Assembly: GCF_963678635.1 (NCBI RefSeq)
Contig: NC_087067.1
Coordinates: 45,327,629 to 45,391,628, forward strand
Direction of reading: 5' to 3'
DNA: 64,000 nt
From: Symsagittifera roscoffensis
Taxonomy: Eukaryota > Xenacoelomorpha > Acoela > Convolutidae
Below are positions 1-11,623 of the stretch, one piece after another (position 1 is the stretch's first letter; each line of letters starts with the position of its first letter). A program made the position numbers and the translations under genes. The notes beneath the pieces were generated by a model that did not search any database, was not told the origin of the DNA, and worked only from the letters and a program-made list of their open reading frames with translations.

Positions 1-530
1 GTGAAGCCAAGTTCTTCACCACACTGGACTTGGGTTCTGCCTTCTGGCAGGTTCCTCTGCAGAAGAAGGAAAGAGAAAAGACCGGATTCGCATGTGAATT
101 GGGGTTGTACCAATGGAAGAAGATGCCCTTTGGCTTGTGCAACGCCACGGCCACTTTTCAAAGACTGATGGCTCAGGCTTTAACCAGAGTGACGAAGAAG
201 TACGGGAACCTTGTGATGTGTTATGTGGATGACGTGGTCATAGCAACACCAACCCTGGAAGACCATATTGATCGGCTCGATGAGGCCTTTGGCTGCATGA
301 AAAGAGCAGGATTGAAATGCAAACTATCGAAATGTGAAATCCTCAGGGATTCAATCAAGTATCTGGGAAGAATGGTGGACAGGCATGGCGTTAGGCCGGA
401 ACCGGAAGCAGTGTTGACATGGAAGGCTCCCAGATTGGACAAACTTTTCAGGAGCTTCCTTGGGTTTGCCAATTATTACCGTGAAATCATAAAAGGATAC
501 ACAGACAAGGTGTATCCTATGCCATGAAAG
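1..530 (+). pseudogene. Reverse transcriptase fragment of copy 1 pol
   Basis: The open frame covers the RT palm of a Ty3/gypsy polymerase, which copies element RNA into DNA. Visible motifs are LDLGSAFWQVPL (motif A region), MPFGLCNATATFQRLM (motif B region) and the catalytic YVDD at about 222-233. The fragment continues through the thumb-like FLGFANYYRE motif and stops at 525-527. At about 525 the sequence jumps to a point equivalent to 38762 of copy 2, so the entire RNase H domain and part of the linker are deleted. This copy keeps a 49 bp stretch after the YVDD block that is missing in copy 2. The start of the domain lies outside the window. Confidence 0.85.
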
Positions 531-1300
531 GGATCGTAGGACATTAGCTCAGCAACTTGTGTCCTCGATACCCTAAAACGTCTTGACAAGTACATCATAC
601 AAACAAAAAGAACAGGTGAAAGGGACGCAAAGGAAAACCGTCAACTTTGAGGATCAGGATCAGAAAAGCAAAGAGGTTGAAAAAAACCTGGAGCAAGAAA
701 AATTGTCCGGGAGAAGGACGTTGATGGGAACAGGCGAGTTTATCAACCAGACCAGGGACAAGAAAGTTTGTCCGGGGAGTCATGTGTAGGGGAAAATGTT
801 TAGGGCGAGAAACAAAACCTGGAGGATAAATTTTTGTCCGAGGAGTTCAGATGGATGAGCAGAGCGCATAAAACTGATCCCAAAAAGGAAACATGCTCAT
901 TGACAAATTCTTCCGTTGATGACGACTCGAGGAAGTCAGGAATTGTTATTTACTCAGACAGCAACTCGATCACAGGATCGGAATTGTCAGAGCTAGCGAT
1001 CCACACGTTGCTAGTGGAGACTCGAGCAAGAGACCTGGACAGAAAAGTACATCAAGACCCTGACAAGAATCGCTACCTGGCAACCAGCGAAACAGTCTTT
1101 GACAACGCAGCAGATGTTCTAGAAACAATAGCCGTATCGAGACGATCGATGAGTTTGTTGCCGCAGAAAGTTGTAGCAAGGACTTCAGTCAAGAGACAGA
1201 ACCATTTGCGAAAGTTTGGTGCGTGAAAATGGAAGATGACACGCATGAGCCCGATGAAACGAACAGTCATTTGAGGGTCATGATGACGTAGTTGAAGTAG
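531..1300 (+). pseudogene. Pol linker between RNase H and integrase, copy 1
   Basis: Fragments at 583-789 and 834-1226 match the charged, low-complexity linker of copy 2 (about 38760-39530). They are rich in Lys, Glu, Asp and Ser and contain the ELSELAIHTLLVETRARDLD block found in both copies. No enzymatic motif is visible. Several frameshifts separate the fragments. In the family this segment lies upstream of the integrase zinc-binding domain. Its role is unknown; it could be a spacer or a protein-interaction region. Confidence 0.6.
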
Positions 1301-2800
1301 AGATACAGACTCTCAGACCTACTAAGAGCACAAAGAAATGACCGCATGACAAGTAAACTGAAAAGGTGGATCGAAAAAGGAACACTTGACAAAGGTGACC
1401 TGGAGGAAGACAGTTACCGTCTTCTGAGACGGTGCTTTATGCAAAAAGAGGGAAAGGTATACCCGAACAAGGACGGGCTCGTGGCTTGTAAGAGAAGAGA
1501 AGAAAATCCTGTACAAAAACAACGCGATAGTGTTGCCGCAACTATCAGACAGAACTTTTTTATTCAGGTCGCACGATCAGATTGGCCATCAGGGAATCGG
1601 CAAAGTATACCAGAGGATCCTGAAGCGCTTTGAGTGGCCTGGAATGAAGAAGGCATGAGAGAAGTGGGTAACAGCGTGTCTGTGGTACCAACAGGTCAAG
1701 GACCCAAAGAAATTGCGATTTTCCTTGCAGTCGATCGAGTCATCTGAACTTAACGAGGTGCTGCAGATAGACTACCAGAAAATATCTATGACAGACAGTG
1801 GCTATAATCAGGTCTTGGTCATGATAGACCACTTCACGAATTATGCAGAGGCCGTGCCCTGCATAACTGCATCAGCAGAAGAGACGTGCGATCATCTAAT
1901 CAACACGTGGATTGCGAGACATGGTTATCCGATGACGTTTCAGTCGGATAATGGAACAGCTTTCGTCGGAAAACTTACGAAAGAGCTCATGAGACACTCA
2001 CAGGTGGCTCAAGCTCACTCCACGGCATACCATCTCAGATGAATGGCTAAGTGCAAAGGCAAAATCGGACGTTGGTGTCGGTGCTGAGGGTATTTTGTTC
2101 CAGGCACATGACCGATTGGGACAGATACCTTCCACAGGTGATGAGAGCTTACAACAGCACGAAACACTCCACCACCGGAGTTAGTCCACACATGATGTTG
2201 ACCGGACACGAGACGTATTTGCCCTTGACTTTCTTTTACCCAGAGTATGAAGGGAAGAAAACATCACCACAAGTCTACTAAAGGGATGTGATTAGACGTC
2301 AACAAGAATTAAACGACTTGTGTAGACGGAACACTGGCAAGGCAGAGGAGAAAATTTGATAAAAAAAGCAGCTGGTGCAAAGCTTACTCGGTAGGAGACT
2401 ACTTGTGGGTATTTCTAAAAGTTATACCACCAAAAGGAACGAAAAAGCTCCTAAAAAGTGGAGGGGACCCTTCATGTTTACGGAAATGCGCCAGGAGGGA
2501 CGTTTTTATAGACTGAGTACTGGCCGAGCCGCTCACTACGAAAATATTAAGCCACACAACCCATCTACGGAAGACTGGTGTATACCTGCAGACATGGAAG
2601 AGGGGGATTATCTGAGGATGGACCCTGCCTGTGAGGTCAATGAGAAGGGCGCCAGGGGAAAGAATGATGGGAATAAGGTCTTCGAGTAAGGATCAAGTCC
2701 ACCACTGGACCTGTATCCCAATGCGGTGGTTGAAGCGGATGAAGAAACCTTACCCTACGCAGAAGAGGATTGGCAAGACTCCAAACAAATGGAGGTCACC
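1301..2800 (+). pseudogene. Integrase of copy 1, broken
   Basis: Pieces at 1346-1633, 1713-2042, 2051-2281 and 2375-2689 match the copy 2 integrase. The retroviral-type DDE core is recognisable: LQIDYQKI carries the first Asp, FQSDNGTAFVG the second. The third catalytic position reads VQRQN here where copy 2 has VERQN, so the catalytic Glu has become Gln, and a stop codon lies just upstream at about 2040. The C-terminal GPF-type module (KWRGPFMFTE) follows. Several frameshifts and stops make this integrase non-functional. The enzyme would normally join element DNA to the genome. Confidence 0.8.
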
Positions 2801-3912
2801 AAGAATTTGGAACCAGATCTCCGTTTACGATACAGACTCGACAGAGTGACAGGACAAGACTCACAAAGAAATAGAATCCTTACGGAGATGAATTTGTAGT
2901 GGACAGAATAGATCTGAAGAAGATAGTTGAAGAATTGGTGGGTCTAGAAGAAATAACCGTGTCGCAAGACATCGACATAGTCGACGAGCGCGACGAGGAG
3001 TGGATCGATGACCGGTCTAAACCCGCGTAAGATTACGACGACGAGCAACAGCAATCTTATGAACAAGATTTGACAAATCTGCGTGTCTTGGAATGACTGA
3101 ACGAAATGACGTTGGACCCAAAGGAGACCATTGTCACGATTCAAGATGTAGACCATGAGAGCATGAAATACATGAAAACAGAAAAGATTGAGCCTCGCTG
3201 GGCTGCCCAGGAAGGGCAATTACTCATTCCTGCATCCAACCTCGATTTAATATCCGGTATGCGATCGATGTTCATATGCCAATAAATATTTTTTTTCGTG
3301 GACTGGTGGTATGACTTACCCACACTGAAAAATTACTATTAAAAAAATTAAGAATAGCAAGAGAGACAGGTGATCTAGAAGCAGAAATAGGCGAGGACCC
3401 TAAAAAACCGGACATAGGGAGAGTAGTTGAGGGTTAAACCAACTTGCCAAATGATTACTCAAGTAGCATTAGATTGAAAATAGCGATTTTATGCTTGCAA
3501 ATAGAACATGTGCGATAGCGATCACTGTGGACATGAGTTTTAGGACAGCGTTTGCAGCAGATTTTAAGAGAGAATATAAAAACGTAGATTTCCTTTGGAA
3601 GCAAAGACCAGGGATAGGAGGCGTTGCAGCTTTGGCTCCGGCGGCTTCACAGATACCAGGAAAGTTTTTTGCTTCCTGGTGACGAGGGCGATGGAGAAGC
3701 GGCATGTCGACCCGGAAAACTTGGTCTTGTCCTTGACGAGACTGAGAGACTTCCTTGTGGAAAGGGAGGTAAAGGAAAACTTGCTTCCAGTATACGACCC
3801 GAACCGAGGACGACTGCATCCACGGGAGCTATATGCACTGATTCACGTAATCGTTTCTGATACTAAGATACAAATATACTTACATAAAAAATATTATTTG
3901 AGTATAGGCTGA
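2801..3912 (+). pseudogene. Pol C-terminal extension with macrodomain-like module, copy 1
   Basis: Downstream of integrase, a broken reading frame matches copy 2 positions 41071-42177. The macrodomain-like part lies at about 3490-3912 and includes TCAIAIT, DFKREYKN, GIGGVA, LTRLRDFLVE, GRLHPRELYALIH and the C-terminal strand. A one-base deletion in the run of T near 3667 splits it into two frames. Macrodomains bind ADP-ribose or remove it from proteins; the spacing best resembles the ALC1/TARG1-like branch. That assignment is inference from pattern recognition. Further stops lie between 2880 and 3440. The same module in copy 2 shows it is a family trait, not a chance capture by one copy. Confidence 0.55.
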
Positions 3913-4302
3913 ATTAAGGTTGCATGCAGGAATGTGTCATACTAAGTGTGTTGTTTGTGATAAATTTGTTGTGTGATATGTGTGTTGTGTTTTGTTTTTA
4001 ACATCCTGGGCAAGAAGGGATTAGTGACCATGAATAAATGAAGGACGATCTTTGGAATAGATCCAAAGTTTGGACTGTCCATTCTTAGGTTGAATTCCAA
4101 AATCTTTAGCTATAAACTGATTTTAATATATTTTAAGATCAAAATATTTTTATCTGACTGTTTTAAATAAGTTTTATTACAAATTTAGAGTGACGCTGAT
4201 AAATGTGATATTCTTGACGACTTTTCTAGATCTTGATTGTTCATTCAATCTTTCATCAGATTTCAACTGGCACAAACTGATAATCGAACAGAATTTAGCG
4301 AA
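3913..4302 (+). other. Inter-ORF spacer of copy 1
   Basis: This non-coding spacer separates the pol frame from the SGNH ORF. It aligns with 42178-42573 of copy 2, notably around GATCCAAAGTTTGGACTGTCC. It is T-rich toward its right end. Conservation of a non-coding spacer between diverged copies suggests a role in expressing the downstream ORF. Confidence 0.5.
4221..4229 (+). promoter_or_regulatory. Candidate 3' splice site before the SGNH ORF, copy 1
   Basis: CTTTTCTAG ends at 4229, about 74 bases before the ATG of the next ORF. The equivalent site in copy 2 is TTCTTTTCTAG ending at 42502. A pyrimidine-rich acceptor here would allow a spliced subgenomic mRNA for the downstream ORF, as retroviruses do for env. 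Inferred from sequence only. Confidence 0.4.
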
Positions 4303-6053
4303 ATGGACAACTTCGATTTGAATGAATTGATGGACCTAGCGGAGGCATATATAGGACCGATGAAAGATGCGATCTGTCGTCGGCTGTCGATACTACACTC
4401 TGGAGGACCCAGAGGAAGTCAGTTGCTGGTCGCCTTGACAAACATCTTAGGGCATGATAACCGTGGGGACCGCCTCACGGAAGTTTTATTGATGACCGCA
4501 TATGGAGAAAGAGGAGTGCTAGACCGCCCAAACATGAGGGTAATGAGGTGGAGAAACGGGGCTCTCTCAGGAAGTGACTTGGCGAACGAGCCTGGATTGG
4601 GAAGTTCCAGGATCTGCCAACCAGGTAAGATGCCTCTGCCAACCAAGCCTAGAACTGGTCTGAGAAGAATGCATCAGAAGATGAACAGCGAGGCTGCCTC
4701 GTCTAGTTCACAACTGAGAGCAGCTGTGCCGCCAAAGAGGGCGAGAGTGGAAGAAGAAGTTCAGACGAACGAAACGATGCAAGACCTCAACGGAACGATG
4801 GAAGAAATGAAGAAGACCAGAATAGAGCTAGATGAAGTGACGAAGACTATGCTCAGTGTAGAAGAAGGGATATGTGGAAGAAACTGTTTGAAGATTGCAC
4901 CAAGAAACAGGGTCAGGAAATAGAACGCTTGAGGCAAGAATATAGAGAGCGATCGGAACGGCTGGCGTTGACGACGGCAGTGGGAAAAGTGATACCTGCA
5001 AGGAATGTTCCTCGTGGTCAGTCCCTGATGGAGCTCCTGACGCCTCGCAAACTAAGTCAGACGACGGAGATGCGACCCCCGACTACGACAGGAAGAGTAA
5101 CAATCCCGGACCCAAGTGATACCCTAGGTGACCCAGTCGTAGAGCAGACAGTGAGAAAGTTGCTAGAAACAGCTGGAAGATTAGTCGCTAATAGGAATAC
5201 GCCAGGTTCCGGGGTGACTGCACCCTATGGAAGATTAGACGACACAGGCAGAGTGGAACTATCCCGAGAAACGACAAGGAAAACGGGAATTGACAGTGTC
5301 ACGTTACCAGCAAAAACACCTAGAGCCCCTGAGAGGAAGATAAGAGAAATGCCAATTAAGAAAGTGTCCCGAGTGTTTGACGTGCAGAAGAACAACCAGG
5401 TGAAGAATAACTTCACAGGATATCCGGATGCTGATCCGCGAGCCTGCTTTAATCGATTGACTTAGATTCCGGTGATAAACATGCAACAAACACTGCTCGG
5501 GACATCTCATTTGATACTGGGTGACAGTTTGGTGAGAGTTATCCAAATCATGAGAACATCTTGGATCACCACGGTTATGGTCTTTGGAGGTGCAACGATA
5601 GTCCAGCTATTTCGAATGGTGGACCTAATGAACCCAGGGAGGAATCCTATGACAATGATCCTTATAGGGAAAATCAATTTATCTAGAGGCTCAGAAGAGG
5701 CACAATGGGAATCGATGATGGTGTGCCTACTCACAACTCTCTGGCAGAAATTCTGGTGCGCGGTACTGACCGTTTGCACCGTACCAATGAGCACAAAAAC
5801 GTTGACATCGTCAAGAAGAAGGCATAATGAAGGAGTCATCAGGTGGAACAACATACTGAGAAATCTGGCGAGTAGGAATGCAGCACGGATGATCCTTATG
5901 GACAATGAACACGAGCTAAGAGCTATGAATCAGACCAGACTAACCACCGATGGGATCCACTATGATAGTATCGAAGGACAAGACCGGATAAAACGAGTCT
6001 TCCAGGAGCGACTGGATGAAATGGAAGTCGAGCTTTTGACACGGGAGTCTTAA
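4303..6053 (+). pseudogene. SGNH-hydrolase-like protein in env position, copy 1 (frameshifted)
   Basis: The ATG at 4303 begins MDNFDLNE, matching the copy 2 start. The N-terminal half has no recognised fold. A charged, probably coiled-coil region follows (about 4760-4960). Frame changes occur near 4880 and 5465. The C-terminal part (5472-6053) shows an SGNH/GDSL pattern: block I ILGDSLVRV (GDS at 5520-5528), block II FGGATIVQ, and block V DGIHYDS (Asp and His at 5949-5960). The block III position reads GKIN instead of GxND, so the oxyanion Asn seems lost here. SGNH hydrolases are esterases or lipases acting on acyl or acetyl esters; the substrate here is unknown. This copy preserves the C-terminal half that copy 2 lost. 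Confidence 0.6.
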
Positions 6054-6867
6054 AGAAAGAAGAAACGACGAACGAGCCGGCAATCTCAACCTTTCACCCC
6101 TAACAAAAAACACGTCTGGGAACGGTCCCAGCCGTGACCTACAGGCAGCAAAGCTCTAGCGAGCCAGGGAAAAGGACGGATGGCAGGACCGATTGGGAGA
6201 AGCGCCAGTAAGAAGAACCATTCATCCAAGGCGAAGATTAGGACCTGTCAACCCAATTGCGTAGAACACAAGCAACTCGAGATCAAAGACTATATCAGAG
6301 GCTACAAGTATCAGCCGAGAAGAGCGACGACCAGACAGGAGCTCTTTGATGTGGTCGAGGCCCATACCATCCCCTGGCATATCTACAAACAAGACCTGAT
6401 GAAAATGAACCTTCAAACGGTAAGGTTTGCAGCAGATGCCATAAGGATGCTAAATGGAGCGAGAATATCCGTCAATGGGCTGGATTGGTGGATTGGTTGA
6501 TTGGTGGACAGGCGTGGATTGGTTGATATCAGCTGGCATAAACTTCAGCTCCAAGACCGACTTGATATTCGCTGATTTAGAGGGACTGCCCTCAAACAAA
6601 ACAATGGGTCCAGTAAATGCAAGACCTTTGCAAGATGTGAAACCGAATCATGATGAAGGAAATCGAGAAGAAAGGCCCGGAAAATTCTTTTTAACGATGG
6701 CACTAGTAGGACAACATATGAAGATGTTCAAGCAAATACGAGCACTCCTAGGTCACGTAAACGATAGAGCGTACCCGAAACAAGTGACTCAAGAAGGCGA
6801 TGTTCCGAGATATTGTGGGATGAAGACGATTAGGAAAGACGAGAAAAGAGAAAGGCAAAGAATATGA
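6054..6867 (+). pseudogene. Unrecognised accessory coding segment 1, copy 1
   Basis: Open stretches at 6180-6500 and 6454-6867 overlap in different frames, suggesting a single broken frame. The codon pattern (few stops, GA-rich) resembles the flanking element ORFs. A Trp-rich run around 6480-6520 includes imperfect repeats of TGGATTGGTTGAT and looks like a local slippage expansion. I recognise no domain. No counterpart exists in copy 2, where the region is deleted. Confidence 0.4.
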
Positions 6868-7830
6868 TAGTTGCGAACTCAGACTTCGTACATACTCCCA
6901 AGTCTCTGTTTTGGCCTGACGTTATAATGTTGGCAGCGGTCGACCTGGACATAATGCAGTCGGTGTCAATGGCCATCGGGGTACAAAGACAGATGGAAAT
7001 GAGTCTGATCACAATCGTATTTGTCAGCATAAACGATCATCTACACAGTCGGGGTTTCCTGAGCAGACCCAGAGAGCCTACGACGGCCGAAGACGCAGCA
7101 TGGCCAGCTATAAAGGATATCCTCGAATCGATGGGTGAAGTAGTGGACACGCTGAAAGAAGGTGCCCTCCCCAAGATAACACCGAGAGCCGTGTTTGCAC
7201 TGTCTCCGGGATATGCACATCTCCCGGATGGACTGAAGTTTGTATACGCGATGGTAGCGTTGCTCTCGGACAGGAAATTTGAAGTGATCAAATCTGCCCC
7301 AAATCGCGTAATAGATATGGAGAACCTAAGACCACTTAGGGCGGAATTACCTGCGTTCGTTTTGGTCTGACATCTCGAATGCGATGCGAGGATTTAAGGA
7401 CCATTCACTACACATGTTAGTGTTAGACGAAGTACTGGAGTTGGAACTGTCCAACTTCAGCGGACAACTTAAACTGAAACCAGGAATTGACGATGACCAT
7501 CGAGTAATTGTAGCAATGTATAACGACTTATGGTTCCGAAGAACAGAAACAAAAGAGGAATCGGAAAGAAGGAAGAATTCCAAGGAGACGAGTGCTCACT
7601 TGGAAGCAATGGTTTTGAGATTGAAAAAAGTCGCTGCACTTGACCCCTCGGATAGCCGCACTGGGCACGGACGCTTTCGAGCAAGATCATTGATGATCAA
7701 GAAGACCCATGCCTACCTGGTGAAAGAGGTAAACCTGGCCGAAAATGCTGAAGAAAAGTCAGCCGAGTTCGTAAACAGAATGTGCCAAATTAACTGGGAC
7801 ACAGAATTTAAAGGGAGAAGAAGGTTTTGA
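6864..7830 (+). pseudogene. Accessory coding segment 2, possibly a second degenerate SGNH-like domain
   Basis: Frames 6864-7370 and 7384-7830 join through one frameshift near 7350. Suggestive features are a hydrophobic strand followed by FVSINDHL (resembling the GxND block III of SGNH hydrolases), then hydrophobic strand-helix alternation, then a DDDH motif in GIDDDHR near 7485. I saw no GDS block I, so the SGNH reading is speculative. The segment is otherwise unrecognised. It lies downstream of the clear SGNH domain and upstream of the duplicated block. Confidence 0.35.
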
Positions 7831-9684
7831 CTGGACTGACAGCATGCAGGAAGGGTTGGAAGCCAGATGGACCGCATCCTTCTTGGCGAAAGTTTACCAT
7901 CGCTTTCTCGAAACCTGATAAAAGAATTCCTCCAAGCAGTCGTAGAAGTAACGATCGTTGAGCTACTAGCCCTGTTCGTTGCGTTTGGAGCAGAGAACTC
8001 CGTGAGAGGACCAGTGATACTGCTCACCGAAGGAGTGCAGAATTTGCGGTTAGGTGGACTTCTGACGCTAATTGCGATAACGCACGGGAACTTCGGAGGA
8101 TTGATGAATCTGACACGCTACTCGGAGCAGATGAGGGAGAACGTGAGGAGATTTCATGTGAAGCGACCCACGGATTCCTGGAACAAGATAAGAGATCTGC
8201 GACATACTCTTATCCAATACCTCCTGCAGCAGAATTGCTTTGGATCAGGAGAGGATGAGACTATTCAGAAGGACCCTGCTAACTGACCTGAGCTTGGCTA
8301 TGAGGAGCGATCCCTTAGCATTGATCAGAGGAGCCACGGAATTCGTGACAGTGATATACGGTCCGTCAGTCACGTTTACGTTCCCTGACGTTAAGGTAGA
8401 TGCGAACAGGAGGTCGGTGTTGCACCTGAACCTCATCTCAGCGGTGGACGGAAGTGCACTTAACTGGTGTGAGCAGCGCGCACTTCCAGAGATAATGAGT
8501 GAGGACTTGTTATTCGCGAAAATATCAGAGCGGGAGATGACCGTCATAAACTTTGATGATAACTTCCGTGACAGGAGGGGAGAAGTGAAGAGAGGACACA
8601 TCGAGGTATTCCCGAAGCTCTGGAATCTAAGACCCTACGATAAGACGAACCGCGAAGTCACAACGATTCCTCGACTGACTGCAGCATATCACAAACTGAG
8701 AGAATAAACGAAAGGCTGGGGTGACTACAAGAAACTACCAGAAGAGATCCCTGAATTCCCTCTGATCAGAAGGATGTTGCTCGGAGCAGACCCTGCTCGA
8801 AAGATATTTCTCAAGCTGCTGTATACGCAGTTTGCCTATACGGATGAAACAACGAGGAGACGAATGAACAATACAGCGACTCCGAAGCCTGGACAATTTT
8901 ACGAGGAATGGGCGAAATTGGATCTGGTGCCTATGGTCATGAGAGGCAAGGCGGACTTACCAGAAGCCTCCCTAATCTTGACGACTGCAAAACAAGAGTT
9001 AATGGTGGGCGGAACACTACAGACTAGAACCGTGCTAGCACCCTTTGGCTGTGAAGAAGTCAAGGTATTGCACGGAGAGGAGGAACATCAGTCAGCTGGC
9101 AGACTAGTTGTACCAAAATTTTCAGATGGAGTAAGGGTTGAAGAGCAAGGGCCCTCAAGTTCAGGAAAGAATCCAAGACGAGACAATGGGCAGGGAGGAA
9201 GTCGTCGATCGGAAGAACCTATGCAACAGGATCCCGATCAGACTGAGAAAGGGAACAATAAGGCTTCGACAGGAGGGATGTCCAGCCTGGACTTCAACCT
9301 CCTCAGCTACTTTCAAAAAATGGAACAGACACGTTAGAAGCGACGACTGAGTCAGGAGACGAGGGAACTTCCCCACTGGAAACTCCGTCGGCCTTCGTGG
9401 AAAAAACCGGAACTTGCCGGAGAGCAGCTCTCCGAGCAATTCTAAAAACGCCGAAAAGAAACTCTTGATGGAATCATCAAGGAGAAGAAGAGTAGAAGGC
9501 ACTGCCAGAGTACCTTTGTTGGGAACTTTGCCCGAAGAAGAAAGGGAAGTCCATCATAGGGACCACAAAAATAGGACGGGATGCAGTATGGACAGTGTTA
9601 CCTTCATGGAAGAGGTCTGGACAGTAGTTCAGAGCTACGGGACCCAGTCTGTTTTGAAAAAAGGTCTCAACAGACCACTAATGC
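7831..9684 (+). pseudogene. Accessory coding segment 3, first copy (unit A)
   Basis: Open frames at 7867-8286, 8240-8707 and 8774-9337 form one interrupted coding region. The first frame changes to the second near 8260; a TAA at 8705-8707 interrupts the second. The predicted protein has a hydrophobic helical stretch near its start (VVEVTIVELLALFVAF), then a mixed alpha/beta region, then a Ser/Gly/Pro-rich tail. No family is recognised. The same stop and frameshift are present in unit B, so these lesions predate the duplication. Confidence 0.45.
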
Positions 9685-9773
9685 ACCCTTTGGCTGTGAA
9701 GAAGTCAAGGTATTGCACGGAGAGGAGGAACATCAGTCAGCTGGCAGACTAGTTGTACCAAAATTTTCAGATG
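9683..9773 (+). repeat. 91 bp filler copy between duplicated units
   Basis: This segment repeats 9038-9128 (and 10977-11067) exactly as far as I can read, starting GCACCCTTTGGC and ending TTTTCAGATG. It is out of order relative to its source, as expected for a template switch. Confidence 0.85.
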
Positions 9774-9781
9774 CTAGAAAA

Positions 9782-11623
9782 CAGGAAGAAGGGTTGGAAG
9801 CCGGATGGACCGCGTCCTTCTTGGCGAAAGTTTACCCATCGCTTTCTCGAAACCTGATAAAAGAATTCCTCCAAGCAGTCGTAGAAGTAACGATCGTTGA
9901 GCTACTAGCCCTGTTCGTTGCGTTTGGAGCAGAGAACTCCGTGAGAGGACCAGTGATACTGCTCACCGAAGGAGTGCAGAATTTGCGGTTAGATGGACTT
10001 CTGACGCTAATTGCGATAACGCACGGGAACTTAGGAGGATTGATGAATCTGACACGCTACTTGGAGCAGATGAGGGAGAACGTGAGGAGAATTGATGTGA
10101 AGCGACCCACGGATTCCTGGAACAAGATAAGAGATCTGCGACATACTCTTATCCAATACCTCCTGCAGCAGAATTGCTTTGGAACAGGAGAGGATGAGAC
10201 TATTCAGAAGGACGCTGCTAATTGACCTGAGTTTGGCTATGAGGAGCGATCCCTTAGCATTGATCAGAGGAGCCACGGAGTTCGTGACAGTGATATACGG
10301 TCCGTCAGTCACGTTTGCGTTCCCTGACGTTAAGGTAGATGCGAACAGGAGGTCGGTGTTGCACCTGAACCTCATATCAGCGGTGGACGAAAGTGCACTT
10401 AACTGGTGTGAGCAGCGCGCACTACCAGAGATAATGAGTGAGGACTTGTTATTCGCGAAAATATCAGAGCCGGAGATGACCGTCATAAACTTTGATGATA
10501 ACTTCCGTGACAGGAGGGGAGAAGTGAAGAGAGGACCCATCGAGGTATTCCCGAAGCTCTGGAATCTAAGACCCTACGATAAGACGAACCGCGAAGTCAC
10601 AACGATTCCTCGACTGACTGCAGCATATCACAAACTGAGAGAATAAACGAAAGGCTGGGGTGACTACAAGAAACTACCAGAAGAGATCCCTGAATTCCCT
10701 CTGATCAGAAGGATGTTGCTCGGAGCAGACCCTGCTCGAAAGATATTTCTCAAGCTGCTGTATACGCAGTTTGCCTATACGGATGAAACAACGAGGAGAC
10801 GAATGAACAATACAGCGACTCCGAAGCCTGGACAATTTTACGAGGAATGGGCGAAATTGGATCTGGTGCCTATGGTCATGAGAGGCAAGGCGGACTTACC
10901 AGAAGCCTCCCTAATCTTGACGACTGCAAAACAAGAGTTAATGGTGGGCGGAACACTACAGACTAGAACCGTGCTAGCACCCTTTGGCTGTGAAGAAGTC
11001 AAGGTATTGCACGGAGAGGAGGAACATCAGTCAGCTGGCAGACTAGTTGTACCAAAATTTTCAGATGGAGTAAGGGTTGAAGAGCAAGGGCCCTCAAGTT
11101 CAGGAAAGAATCCAAGACGAGACAATGGGCAGGGAGGAAGTCGTCGATCGGAAGAACCTATGCAACAGGATCCCGATCAGACTGAGAAAGGGAACAATAA
11201 GGCTTCGACAGGAGGGATGTCCAGCCTGGACTTCAACCTCCTCAGCGACTTTAAAAAAATGGCACAGACACGTTAGAAGCGACGACTGAGTCAGGAGACG
11301 AGGGAACTGCCCCACTGGAACCTCCTTCGGCCTTCGTGCAAAAAACTGGAACTTGCCGGAGAGCAGCTCTCCGAGCAATTCTAAAAACGCCGAACAGAAA
11401 CTCTTGATGGAATCACCAAGGAGAAGAAGAGTAGAAGGCACTGCCAGAGTACCTTTGTTGGGAATTTTGCCCGAAGAAGAAAGGGAAGTCCATCATAGAG
11501 ACCACAAAAATAGGACGGGATGCAGTATGGACAGATTTGCCTTCATGGAAGAGGTCTGGATGGTAGTTCAGAGCTACGGGACCCAGTCTGTTTTAAAAAT
11601 AGGTCTCAACAGACCACTAATGC
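9782..11623 (+). pseudogene. Accessory coding segment 3, second copy (unit B)
   Basis: Nearly identical to unit A (7847-9684) at an offset of about 1939 bases, with only scattered substitutions. It carries the same interrupting TAA (10644-10646) and the same frame change. The 187-codon frame at 10713-11276 matches 8774-9337 almost residue for residue. Function unknown. Confidence 0.45.

Larger units (their letters stand above)
7847..11623 (+). repeat. Tandem duplication (about 1.84 kb units) inside copy 1
   Basis: Unit A is 7847-9684 and unit B is 9782-11623. Between them lies a 91 bp filler (9683-9773) that is itself an extra copy of 9038-9128. Units are roughly 98% identical by eye. The filler begins at a GC microhomology (GC before ACCC). 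This arrangement looks like successive template jumps during reverse transcription or replication. Confidence 0.9.
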
